Below are positions 7,241 through 14,753 of a stretch of 64,000 bases of DNA, one piece after another; within the stretch, counting starts at the first letter, position 1; each line of letters starts with the position of its first letter. The translations under genes were made by a program, and so were the position numbers. Source of the stretch: Candidatus Nanohalococcus occultus (GTDB taxonomy: Archaea; Nanohalarchaeota; Nanosalinia; Nanosalinales; Nanosalinaceae). The notes beneath the pieces were generated by a model. The model did not search any database. It was given only the letters and a program-made list of their open reading frames with translations, and had not been told where the DNA came from. Location: contig NZ_CP104395.1 of assembly GCF_029207735.1 (NCBI RefSeq), forward strand, positions 248,001 to 312,000. Direction: 5' to 3'.

Positions 7241-9160
7241 TCAGAAAAACTCATCGATCTCGTTCCACGGCGCACGCGTACTTTTCAACGTGTAACCTGG
7301 CGGGAAAACCTTCCTGTAGTTACTCCAGCCGTAACGTTTGTCCATATAAACTATTACTCCTTTATCGTCCTTCGATCTAATACAACGGCCTGCTGCCTGG
7401 ATCGCTCTGTTCATAGCGGGATAGCTGTAACCATAGTCCCAGCCTTTCCCGAATCTGTGATCGTAGAAATCGATAAGGGATTTTGTCTCGAGATCCGGTC
7501 TTTGTAGCGGCAGACCGATCACGAAAACGGCTTTCATAACATCTCCGGGGAAATCAACTCCTTCGCCGAAGGATCCAGCGGCTACGCCAAGCAGGGCTGC
7601 TCCTTCGTCTTTCTTCGAGGCATATTCGTTTAACATCGCCTGTTTTTCGTCCTTGTTCATGTCCTGGCGTTCCATGAATATCTCATAGTCTGTGCGGTCT
7701 TTCAGCAGCTCTTTGACCTTTATCATCATAGAATAGCTAGGGAAAAACGCCGCACAGTTTCCGGGAACCGATTCAAACGATTTGGCGAGGTACCATGCGT
7801 ATTTTTGTCTCATAGAATCGTCCCGTTCCTTGTACTTGGTTGTAACTGTTGGAACCATCAGTAGCTCGCGGTTTTCCTCTGGGAACGGTGATTCAAAGGC
7901 AACCTCGTTGTTTTTACTTTCGTTAAGTCCCAGTAGATCGGTATACATTGACTGAGGGGTTAGAGTCCCGGACATCATTATGGATGCGTGGGCATCGTTC
8001 AACGGGGTCTTGGTTGAGACCTGCGGGTCGAGACACGAGTACTGTACTTCGATGTAGCGGTTGCCTGATGAGCTTCTACGTCTTCTGATTCCTCTGAAAA
8101 ATCCTTCATCGCTTCCCTCCCACTCTTCTAGGAACTCTGCGATACCTCCACAGTAGGATTTTTCCTTATCCTCACGTACTTCTTCGGCAACTTCTTCCAG
8201 TTCAACGATCAGATCCTCATAGTCCTTGAAGTTCGAAATTGAGTCCTCTAAGTCTTTTTTCTCTATTTTTTCCTCGTGGCTTCCCTGCGTGAACTTTTCG
8301 GCGGCCAGGGATACAAGCACGTTCCGGAGTCTTTCGAGGTAGCCCTCGATGTCATAGAACCCGTACTTTTCGGCCTCGGTCTCTCCACGCTCAAGCTGTG
8401 GCACTGAGAGAGTATCCGAGAACAACGAACGTGTTCTGGACGGTAGGTTGTGTGCCTCATCGACGATGATAATCGAGTCCTCTAAACTGGTATCGGCATT
8501 CTCCATTATCGATTCACGAACGCCGGGATGGAACATATGGAAGTAATCAGCGATAATCAAATCGCTCCGTCGTGAAAGCTCCATCATCATATAATAAGGG
8601 CAGAAGGTTCCGACAGCGGATTTGAACTCGTCAGAGTGTAAAGCGCTTCCTTCAAGATCGTCTAGCCGTTCTTTGGCTTTTTTCAGAACCTTGTTTTCCT
8701 CATCTCCGTACATAGAAGAGTAAAAATCACATCTGCCGTCGTCGCGCAAAGATTTACAGTAATCGGAAAAGTCTCCGCTGGCCATACTCTCAACTCCTTC
8801 GATGTTACACAGCCATTTTTTCCCGAGAAGATCGATAACCGTTAACTCGACATCGTGCCGGTCTTGCATCTTCTTTACGGTATCGACAGCGATCTTGTGC
8901 TGGGAGTGTCGTGGTGTCAGGAAGAAAACGGTCTTGTTAGTATTTTTTGCGTACTCAAGGGCTGGCGTCAATGACGCGGCGGTTTTACCCAGTCCGGTCG
9001 GGGCGTGTGCTACAAGCGAGCCTCCTTCGGCTATAGCTTCCTCTGCGGCCTCCATTAGTTCATCCTGTTTTTCTCTGACATCCGGGAATGGAAATAGGTC
9101 CACGGTTTCAAAACTCCCTGAATCAATAAAAGCAGGGTTGTAACCGGCCGAACAAATCAA
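7241..9160 (-). CDS. xpd: XPD/Rad3-type DNA helicase
   Basis: A 639-residue superfamily 2 helicase. Motif I is 'AHAPTGLGKTAAS', motif II 'IIVDEAHNLP' (DEAH box), and motif VI lies in 'QAAGRCIRS'. Four cysteines between motifs Ia and II ('KKWLCNIEG', 'DYCKSL', 'GRCDFY', 'TFCPYY') match the 4Fe-4S cluster of XPD/FANCJ helicases. It should unwind DNA 5' to 3' at repair sites. The frame opens with TTG overlapping the stop of the upstream nreA gene (TTGA); a GTG about 57 bp further in, preceded by GGGAG and followed by 'DLFPFPDVREKQDELM' (where other archaeal XPDs begin), is an alternative start. Pairing with NreA suggests a repair unit. Confidence 0.9.
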   Translation of the reverse strand: MICSAGYNPAFIDSGSFETVDLFPFPDVREKQDELMEAAEEAIAEGGSLVAHAPTGLGKTAASLTPALEYAKNTNKTVFFLTPRHSQHKIAVDTVKKMQDRHDVELTVIDLLGKKWLCNIEGVESMASGDFSDYCKSLRDDGRCDFYSSMYGDEENKVLKKAKERLDDLEGSALHSDEFKSAVGTFCPYYMMMELSRRSDLIIADYFHMFHPGVRESIMENADTSLEDSIIIVDEAHNLPSRTRSLFSDTLSVPQLERGETEAEKYGFYDIEGYLERLRNVLVSLAAEKFTQGSHEEKIEKKDLEDSISNFKDYEDLIVELEEVAEEVREDKEKSYCGGIAEFLEEWEGSDEGFFRGIRRRRSSSGNRYIEVQYSCLDPQVSTKTPLNDAHASIMMSGTLTPQSMYTDLLGLNESKNNEVAFESPFPEENRELLMVPTVTTKYKERDDSMRQKYAWYLAKSFESVPGNCAAFFPSYSMMIKVKELLKDRTDYEIFMERQDMNKDEKQAMLNEYASKKDEGAALLGVAAGSFGEGVDFPGDVMKAVFVIGLPLQRPDLETKSLIDFYDHRFGKGWDYGYSYPAMNRAIQAAGRCIRSKDDKGVIVYMDKRYGWSNYRKVFPPGYTLKSTRAPWNEIDEFF

Positions 9161-10344
9161 CTGGGATCGTAGTAACTCAGAGACTGCTGGCGTGAACCCA
9201 TTAGCTTCGAGCAGTTTTCAATCCGTGAGTACAGAAAACGGAAGTTATCCGAGATACTCTGTTTTACATCTCTCATGCTCTCGAGTTCACGGTAGTCTCC
9301 GAACGCATCCCGGACGGCCTCACGTATCACCCAGACTCCTAGCGGCGCCCAGTACTCCGGGGTCACGTCCCTGACGATTAAGACCTTTGCCCTCCGGTTG
9401 ATCCGGTTGAGATACTCCAGTGCCGAGAGCCGGGAAGCATAATACGCTCCGGCGGTTTCCTCCGCATAGTTTTTCCGTCCGGTCGCCGGCTCGTAGTTCT
9501 GTGCGATATACGTGTTTTTCATCGAGTTCCAGACCGAACCGGACTTTTTCAACTCGATTAACTCGAACTCCCAGTTTCCGGGAATCAAAAACACATGGAA
9601 GTTGTTCCCAACGTAACTGCTCTGGAAGTAACGTATCTCGCCCAGCTCCTGGTTGGTTCTAACCGAATCCCGCAGCTGCTTTGAGATCATATCATCGGTC
9701 GCTGTAATACTCCAGCGGGTTGGGACCAGCTTCCGGTTCTGTTCCTCGCCCAGCATTCCCACTGAGAAACTCTGCTGGATGTCGTAGTTGGAAACTCCGC
9801 TGGAGTAAAGTTCCTCTACTGCGGTCTCGGATTTCGCATCGGTATCGTAGAACATATCCTCCAGTTTACGTTCAACCGAAGGATTCTCTCCCAACGTCAG
9901 TTTCTTTACATCGCCTGAGGCACTTACCGGTTTAGCCCGTCCACCGGTGATGCTTTGACCGGGTTTTTTCTCAAGACTTACCTCGAGATCGACGGGTTTG
10001 CGGGCCATAGCGACTTCTTTAGTATCGTCTAAGAAGGAATCAGCTTCCTTTACCTTGAACTGTTTTTTCGAGTTAACCAGAGAGGTCCGCAGCGAGGCAA
10101 TCCTCTCGATACTGTAGTTACTCTTTTTCCACTGTCCTGGTGAGTCGAAAAGCCGGGAGTCTCCGGGGTGCTGAGGTGAAAGAATTCCCGCACTTACCTT
10201 CGGGTACCCATGGCTTCCAACGAAAACGCTTGGAGGCGAGGCCCCGTTGAAGTCTTTCGCCCGGTCAGAGGCCGGCATCACCTTCTGAAGCTTCATCCGC
10301 GCTTCCTTTTCTGATATTCCTTTCGCGAGTTTTCCGTAGCTCAT
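9157..10344 (-). CDS. nreA: NreA-family DNA repair protein
   Basis: A 395-residue protein with the hallmark NreA/DUF650-DUF651 block 'PPSVFVGSHGYPKVSAG' near residues 37-53 and the C-terminal 'PLGVWVIREAVRDAF' block. NreA proteins take part in archaeal DNA damage tolerance and bind PCNA through a C-terminal PIP motif. Here the last residues, 'SRQQSLSYYD', resemble such a motif (Gln, Leu, two Tyr), and a PCNA gene is present at 60.9-61.6 kb. Many NreA proteins start with a zinc finger; none is seen here, so this is the zinc-less form. Upstream ATG at 10344; the stop overlaps the XPD start, implying coupled translation. Confidence 0.85.
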   Translation of the reverse strand: MSYGKLAKGISEKEARMKLQKVMPASDRAKDFNGASPPSVFVGSHGYPKVSAGILSPQHPGDSRLFDSPGQWKKSNYSIERIASLRTSLVNSKKQFKVKEADSFLDDTKEVAMARKPVDLEVSLEKKPGQSITGGRAKPVSASGDVKKLTLGENPSVERKLEDMFYDTDAKSETAVEELYSSGVSNYDIQQSFSVGMLGEEQNRKLVPTRWSITATDDMISKQLRDSVRTNQELGEIRYFQSSYVGNNFHVFLIPGNWEFELIELKKSGSVWNSMKNTYIAQNYEPATGRKNYAEETAGAYYASRLSALEYLNRINRRAKVLIVRDVTPEYWAPLGVWVIREAVRDAFGDYRELESMRDVKQSISDNFRFLYSRIENCSKLMGSRQQSLSYYDPS

Positions 10345-10376
10345 AGAAATTAGAGTGAGTGTAACTGTCTAAAGTA

Positions 10377-12134
10377 TTAGCCCAGTTTCCAGCGCGGATC
10401 CTTCGAGTCCTGGATTTCCACAATTTTCTCTAAAACATTCTTCTCGTGCCGGCTGAGAAGGTCTTCAAGCCGGTTCAAACGTTTGTAGTCATCGCCTGTA
10501 AGCGATGTGTAAAGCACTTCTCCTTCCTCAAAGTCCCGGCCAACTGTTGCTCCTGAGATAGAGGCTGCTACCTGTGAGCCTTTCTCTGCGGCATCTATTG
10601 ACTCGTTTTGCTCCTGTACTGCTTTCACACGGCCGATGCGTTCTCCATCAGCGTTCATCAGGCTGGCTCCTGGATTCAGTACTCCTTCCTCAATTTTGAC
10701 GCCGACGACTGCTGGCTTCGATTTCCTGAACACGTGATCTTCCAGCACGCGGATCTTTGCCGGACGAGTGGTTGCCTCCAGGGCGGTTTCTCTCTGTTTT
10801 TCCGCCAGCTCCTTTTTCCACTCTGTGTACCCATCGATTATTTCGTATATTACCTGTCCCTGGAAGACTTTGATTCCTTTATCTATTACAGCCTGCTTTC
10901 CCTGTTCCGTATAATCTACGTTGAATGCGAAGATCGAGCGGTTTTCCGGCTCTTCCTTTCCTACATCGATCGCATCCGCTTTCGTGATGTCTCCTACCTC
11001 TGCTCTCTGTACAGGTATCTCGTTTTCCTCCATCTCCTGCATGATTGCTTCAAGTGATCCTAGAGAGTCTGCTTTGATTACAATTCCGTGTTCCTGGGTT
11101 TCGAACTCTACGGCTTCCAGCTCTTCAGCTACCTCTTTTTTAGCTTCCTCTAAGTCCTGTTCGTGGGCTGTTCGTACCGGCGCTCCTGAAACTACTCCTT
11201 CAAGTGATTTGCCTACGAGTTTGACTCCGCCTGCAGGTTTCGAGGTATCTATTCTATCGTATTTTTTATCGACCCTGATTTCCTTCAGCGGCTTCGGTTT
11301 CAAGATCGCTCTGATATCTGTTACCTGTACTCCGTCCGATGTACCGTAGACAAGCTTCTGATCTTTCTCTATAATTCCATCGTAGTGTATTACATCGATT
11401 GTTGTGCCTAATCCTTCTTCCTTCGATACTTCTAGAACCGTGCCTTTACCCATTCCTTCGTGTACTTCCAGTCGGTCACCTAGATATCTTTGGGCGAGTC
11501 CTGATACAACCATCAGTAGCTCTGGGATTCCTTCACCTGTCTTCGCGCTTATTGGTACGACTCCGATCTTTTTCCTGAAGTTATCGACTCGGTCGAATCT
11601 ATCGACTACTAGGTCGAACTCGTTGATTTCACCCATCAGCTCGTAGATCTCTTCGTCTACTTTCTGCTGGACTTTATCGCTCTGTTTTCTGATCGATTTC
11701 ATGAACGATTTGTCCTCAGATCTCCAGCCATGAACCTTATCGATCTTGTTCAAGGCTATTACGAAAGGAGTCTGGTTCTGCTTGAGAATTCTGATCGCTT
11801 CCTCTGTCTGTGGCTGTACGCCGTCATCTACATCTACTACAACGATTGCGATATCGCTTATTGATCCTCCGCGTTTCCGTAGCGATGAGAAAGCTGCGTG
11901 TCCAGGCGTGTCAATGAATAGAACGCCAGGAATAGTTAGTTCGGTATCAAGCTGGTTTAGAAGATCTCCGCAAGTGGTTTCAAGGGTTTCAAGCGGTACC
12001 TCGGTCGCACCGATCATCTGTGTGATGCCGCCGGATTCTCCCTCTACGATACGTGATTCTCGTATGTTGTCGAGAAGAGTAGTTTTGCCGGCGTCAATGT
12101 GGCCTAGAACTGAGATAATTGGTTGACGCGGCAT
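10377..12134 (-). CDS. infB: Translation initiation factor aIF5B (IF2-like GTPase)
   Basis: A 585-residue translational GTPase that promotes subunit joining and initiator tRNA placement. G1 is 'VLGHIDAGKTTLL' (residues 9-21), G2 lies in 'GGITQMIGATEVP', G3 is 'FIDTPGHAAFS', G4 'ALNKIDKV', and G5 'PISAKTGEGI'. The length fits archaeal aIF5B without the long eukaryotic N-terminal extension. It is the last gene of a minus-strand ribosomal unit L7Ae-S28e-L24e-aIF5B, an arrangement common in archaea, with a 20-bp gap to L24e. Confidence 0.97.
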   Translation of the reverse strand: MPRQPIISVLGHIDAGKTTLLDNIRESRIVEGESGGITQMIGATEVPLETLETTCGDLLNQLDTELTIPGVLFIDTPGHAAFSSLRKRGGSISDIAIVVVDVDDGVQPQTEEAIRILKQNQTPFVIALNKIDKVHGWRSEDKSFMKSIRKQSDKVQQKVDEEIYELMGEINEFDLVVDRFDRVDNFRKKIGVVPISAKTGEGIPELLMVVSGLAQRYLGDRLEVHEGMGKGTVLEVSKEEGLGTTIDVIHYDGIIEKDQKLVYGTSDGVQVTDIRAILKPKPLKEIRVDKKYDRIDTSKPAGGVKLVGKSLEGVVSGAPVRTAHEQDLEEAKKEVAEELEAVEFETQEHGIVIKADSLGSLEAIMQEMEENEIPVQRAEVGDITKADAIDVGKEEPENRSIFAFNVDYTEQGKQAVIDKGIKVFQGQVIYEIIDGYTEWKKELAEKQRETALEATTRPAKIRVLEDHVFRKSKPAVVGVKIEEGVLNPGASLMNADGERIGRVKAVQEQNESIDAAEKGSQVAASISGATVGRDFEEGEVLYTSLTGDDYKRLNRLEDLLSRHEKNVLEKIVEIQDSKDPRWKLG

Positions 12135-12154
12135 TTTTATTCGCCTCTAAGGCT

Positions 12155-12304
12155 CTACTCCTGTTTCCTGTGGGTGTGCTTTCTTTTGTTCTTCCAGTTC
12201 TTCTCGCAGCTTCCGCTACAGAAGAACTTTTTGTCTCCCGAGTTGAGAACTAGCAGTTTGCCCTGTGTCTTCCGTGCTTCGTCTCCGCAGTAATCACATT
12301 CCAT
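12155..12304 (-). CDS. rpl24e: Ribosomal protein L24e
   Basis: A 49-residue protein read directly from the minus strand: it begins 'MECDYCGDEARKTQG' and ends 'KNWKNKRKHTHRKQE'. The cysteines in 'CDYC' and 'FFCSGSCEKNW' form the L24e zinc site, and the W/R/K-rich end binds 23S rRNA. The length is near the short end of the archaeal family. The ATG at 12302-12304 lies 6 bp downstream (minus-strand sense) of a two-hairpin element that fills the gap from S28e. Confidence 0.95.
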   Translation of the reverse strand: MECDYCGDEARKTQGKLLVLNSGDKKFFCSGSCEKNWKNKRKHTHRKQE

Positions 12305-12309
12305 TATTC

Positions 12310-12355
12310 GAAAACACCTCGTGTTTTCTTGAATGCCAGAAAATTGTTAATTTTC
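12310..12355 (-). promoter_or_regulatory. Two-hairpin intercistronic element, copy A
   Basis: Two perfect inverted repeats lie side by side between S28e and L24e: GAAAACAC/GTGTTTTC (8 bp, 3-nt loop, 12310-12328) and GAAAATT/AATTTTC (7 bp, 3-nt loop, 12339-12355). An almost identical element lies between L44e and S27e at 57491-57537, also starting 6 bp before the ATG. The shared position in two separate ribosomal operons suggests a functional leader, for example a processing, translational-control or protein-binding site. The mechanism is unknown. Confidence 0.7.
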
Positions 12356-12361
12356 GTCATT

Positions 12362-12538
12362 TTATCCCTCCATCTGTGTTTCTTTGATGTGGACTACGTC
12401 GTCTTCACGAATAGGTCCTCGGGTGTTTCTGACTAGGATCTTTCCTTCTTCGTCGCCTTCAAGGATTCTACATCGGATCTTCCGGACTGTCCGGTGTCCC
12501 TGGTCTCCGATTACTTCAACGACTTTCGCTAAAACCAT
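12362..12538 (-). CDS. rps28e: Ribosomal protein S28e
   Basis: A 58-residue small-subunit protein with an OB-like fold, translated from the minus strand: 'MVLAKVVEVIGDQGHRTVRK' to 'VVHIKETQMEG'. The blocks 'GDQGHR', 'VRCRILEG'-like 'IRCRILEG' and 'ILVRNTRGPIREDD' are characteristic of archaeal S28e (which normally shows RNVKGPVREGD). It follows L7Ae by 2 bp and is cotranscribed with it, as in most archaea. Confidence 0.95.
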   Translation of the reverse strand: MVLAKVVEVIGDQGHRTVRKIRCRILEGDEEGKILVRNTRGPIREDDVVHIKETQMEG

Positions 12539-12540
12539 CT

Positions 12541-12909
12541 TTATTCTTCTTCTGCTTCACGCAGCTCATTGGATTTTTGTACAATATCCTGAACTTCGTC
12601 TTCTGCGCTTCCCGGGGTTGTGATCGCTACTGCTGCTGTCTGAACGTTGATGCCTGCTGCCATTCCTAGCTCTTCCTTCTCAGGAACAAAGGTGAAAGCA
12701 ATGTCTCTTTCATCTGCTAGTGCTGGGATGTGCATTACGATCTCTTCAGGGGAAACGTCTCCTGCGACTACGACGAGAGCTGCTTCGTTTCTCTCAATCG
12801 CTTTGGTTACTTCGTTAGTACCTTTTCTAATGTTCTGTGCGTTTTCTACTGCGTTGTAAGTCTTTTCTGCGAGTGAATCGCTGACGTCGAATTCTGTGTA
12901 AGTTGCCAT
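12541..12909 (-). CDS. rpl7ae: Ribosomal protein L7Ae
   Basis: A 122-residue kink-turn binding protein, part of the large subunit and also of C/D and H/ACA RNPs and RNase P. 'IRKGTNEVTKAIERNEAALVVVAGDVSPEEIVMHIPALADE' contains the conserved RNA-binding loop residues (KGxNExTK) and the VAxDxxP region. The last residues are acidic. It heads the L7Ae-S28e-L24e-aIF5B unit. Nop10, another H/ACA component, is encoded elsewhere in the window. Confidence 0.97.
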   Translation of the reverse strand: MATYTEFDVSDSLAEKTYNAVENAQNIRKGTNEVTKAIERNEAALVVVAGDVSPEEIVMHIPALADERDIAFTFVPEKEELGMAAGINVQTAAVAITTPGSAEDEVQDIVQKSNELREAEEE

Positions 12910-12972
12910 TGTTGAGTTTACCTCTCTTGAGTCATCAAGGTGAAAGGTTGTATTGATAGAAAACGGTTGGAA

Positions 12973-12982
12973 CTTTTTTAAA
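12973..12982 (-). promoter_or_regulatory. TATA box of the L7Ae-S28e-L24e-aIF5B operon
   Basis: On the minus strand TTTAAAAAAG lies about 65-75 bp before the L7Ae ATG, predicting a start site near 12950 and a leader of about 40 nt. This is longer than the leaderless pattern of most genes here, leaving room for leader-based control. The call rests on sequence and position alone. Confidence 0.5.
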
Positions 12983-12996
12983 CAAGTCGTATAACT

Positions 12997-13224
12997 TCAG
13001 CTTCGCTCCGGGTCAAACTCGGAAAGCTTCTCCGATTCGATGTAATCAAGCTCCTCTTCGATCTCCCTAACCATCATGTTCAAGCCGTGTTCCTGCCTGT
13101 CAGTTGAGACATCCCAGCCTTCCATCTCCTCGATCAGTTTATCTTTCAGCAACTTGAGAAGCTTGCGCTCGGAGTGACTATCACGGTACTCGTTCAAAAC
13201 TTCGATTACTTCTTTCTCTTCCAT
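12997..13224 (-). CDS. Small acidic helical protein, unknown
   Basis: A 75-residue protein of unknown family, rich in Glu, Lys and Leu and predicted to be almost all helix ('ERKLLKLLKDKLIEEMEG', 'MVREIEEELDYIESEKL'). No cysteines, membrane segments or known motif. It follows the 13252-13950 gene by 27 bp on the same strand and probably shares its transcript. Its ATG start and the close packing favour a real gene. Confidence 0.5.
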   Translation of the reverse strand: MEEKEVIEVLNEYRDSHSERKLLKLLKDKLIEEMEGWDVSTDRQEHGLNMMVREIEEELDYIESEKLSEFDPERS

Positions 13225-13251
13225 AGTTATCCTACTGCTCCGCGAACTGTT

Positions 13252-13950
13252 TTATTTCGGCGAGATAATGCTTTCAACGTCTTTCCGGTCCTGTTCGAAC
13301 TCGTTTAGAATTGTCTGAACCTGCTGTTCCATATCCCGGTCGCGTTTGATATCCTGTTCCATGCCTTGAACTGTTGATTCAATCTCCTGTGAGAGACTTC
13401 TCATCTCGTAGATCAGACGGGTCGCGGTCTCGAACTTGCGCCTTGTAATGAAAAGAGGTCCTTTCTCAACTTCTGGAATGTCAAGCTCACGTGTTTTCGC
13501 TGGCTCTGGAATATCTGCGTTCATCGACCGGTTTTCACTTGATTCTCCGCTTCCTCCGCTTTTACCACGTCCATCATGTTTATTTATTGGCTGCTGACGT
13601 GTTCTCGATCTCTCTTGAGGTCTTTCTGTTCTTCCAGAGGCTTGCTGTCTGTTCTGGTCTTCGTTCGAGGTTTCGTTCTCGGATTCGAACTTCTCGATTT
13701 CTTCTTGAAGCATCTGTTCGGTTCCCTGACTGTCGTCCTCGGGTTCGCCAGTGTTTCTCTCGGGCTGGTCGAAGCTTTCCGATGAAAAACTGTTAGAGCT
13801 GCTTGGCTCCGAGCTGAAGCTGTCTTGGAAGTCTTGGTCTGGTTCAGGCTCCTTTGCCTCGGAGTTTTCTGTCTCTCCGTCAACCATCTGTTTGATTTCT
13901 TCCATGTTTTCCTCCAGCTTAGATTTGTTGCTGTCTCCTAGCCCGAACAT
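13252..13950 (-). CDS. Acidic protein with disordered N-terminal half and C-terminal coiled coil, unknown
   Basis: A 232-residue protein. Residues 1-20 ('MFGLGDSNKSKLEENMEEI') may form a short amphipathic helix. Residues 30-150 are low-complexity (Ser, Glu, Gln, Asp, Asn), probably disordered. From about 155 comes a folded part with 'PLFITRRKFETATRLIYEMRSLSQEIEST' and a heptad-rich coiled coil to the end. This resembles archaeal cytoplasmic scaffold proteins with a disordered region plus coiled coil, but no family is assigned. A GTTTTAAAC box at 13971-13980 about 25 bp upstream suggests leaderless transcription, and the ATG is abutted by the palindrome AAAACTAGTTT also found before the gene at 992. 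Confidence 0.6.
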   Translation of the reverse strand: MFGLGDSNKSKLEENMEEIKQMVDGETENSEAKEPEPDQDFQDSFSSEPSSSNSFSSESFDQPERNTGEPEDDSQGTEQMLQEEIEKFESENETSNEDQNRQQASGRTERPQERSRTRQQPINKHDGRGKSGGSGESSENRSMNADIPEPAKTRELDIPEVEKGPLFITRRKFETATRLIYEMRSLSQEIESTVQGMEQDIKRDRDMEQQVQTILNEFEQDRKDVESIISPK

Positions 13951-14071
13951 AAACTAGTTTTACTGGCCGAGTGGTTTAAAACTAGTGGCTCAAAGCACGG
14001 AAAAACTCTTGAACTGAACTTTTGGATAGAAAAATAGGATAGGAGATATGTGAGAGGTAGGTGAGAGGAGG

Positions 14072-14683
14072 TTACTCCTCGTCTTCTTCGTCTTCTGTCT
14101 CCTCTGGTAGGAAGTCTTCAAGCTCGTAATCGAAGTCTTCTCCACGTGCGCCTGTGATCTCTCTTGCGAGTAGGAACGAGACTACGCCGATGGATTTCTC
14201 CGACTTGTTGTTGGCCGGGATAGCTAGGTCGATGTCGTCTAGCTCGTCTCCAGAGTCAGCGATCGAGATTACGGTGGTGTTGGTCTGAGCAGCTTCCTTG
14301 ATGACCTGTGAGTCTTCCTCAGGGTCTACTACGAATACGGCCTCAGGCTCCATGAAGTCATCGGACTGCGGGTTGGTAAGTGTTCCCGGCATGAAACGTC
14401 CGATCTTAGTATTGATGTTTGTTGCTTCTGCTAGAAGCTCTAGTCCTCTTCGTGCCTCAGGCTTGCGGCCTGCTGCCAGTACTTCGCTAGGCTTGAAGCC
14501 TGCTAGAAGCTCTGCGGCTTCTCTGATCTGCTTGTCGGTGTCTTCGAGGTTAAGAATTGCGAGCTGATTGTCCTTTACTCTGAAAATGTATTTGTCCATG
14601 TCGATGTGCTGGGACCGTGTCCCGATGTGTACTCCGTTTGCCAGATATTGCTCGCGTTCAATTAGCAGTTCTTCTTCAGTCAT
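14072..14683 (-). CDS. rps2: Ribosomal protein S2
   Basis: A 203-residue small-subunit protein. 'YLANGVHIGTRSQHIDMDKYIFRVKDNQLAILNLEDTDKQI' is the diagnostic archaeal S2 N-terminus; 'GRFMPGTLTNPQSDDFMEPEAVFVVDPEED' and 'IDLAIPANNKSEKSIGVVSFLLARE' follow in the expected order. The C-terminal 15-20 residues are an acidic tail. A TTTTTAATAG box just upstream (about 14704-14713) suggests a short or absent leader. Its usual archaeal neighbours (L13, S9, rpoN, rpoK) are not adjacent, although rpoK lies 5 kb away and enolase is the next gene upstream, a pairing common in archaea. Confidence 0.96.
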   Translation of the reverse strand: MTEEELLIEREQYLANGVHIGTRSQHIDMDKYIFRVKDNQLAILNLEDTDKQIREAAELLAGFKPSEVLAAGRKPEARRGLELLAEATNINTKIGRFMPGTLTNPQSDDFMEPEAVFVVDPEEDSQVIKEAAQTNTTVISIADSGDELDDIDLAIPANNKSEKSIGVVSFLLAREITGARGEDFDYELEDFLPEETEDEEDEE

Positions 14684-14753
14684 ACCTACCGGTTCTATCT
14701 AAACTATTAAAAACCGATTCCCAAATCCGGCGGAATAAAAAACCGGGGCAGAA

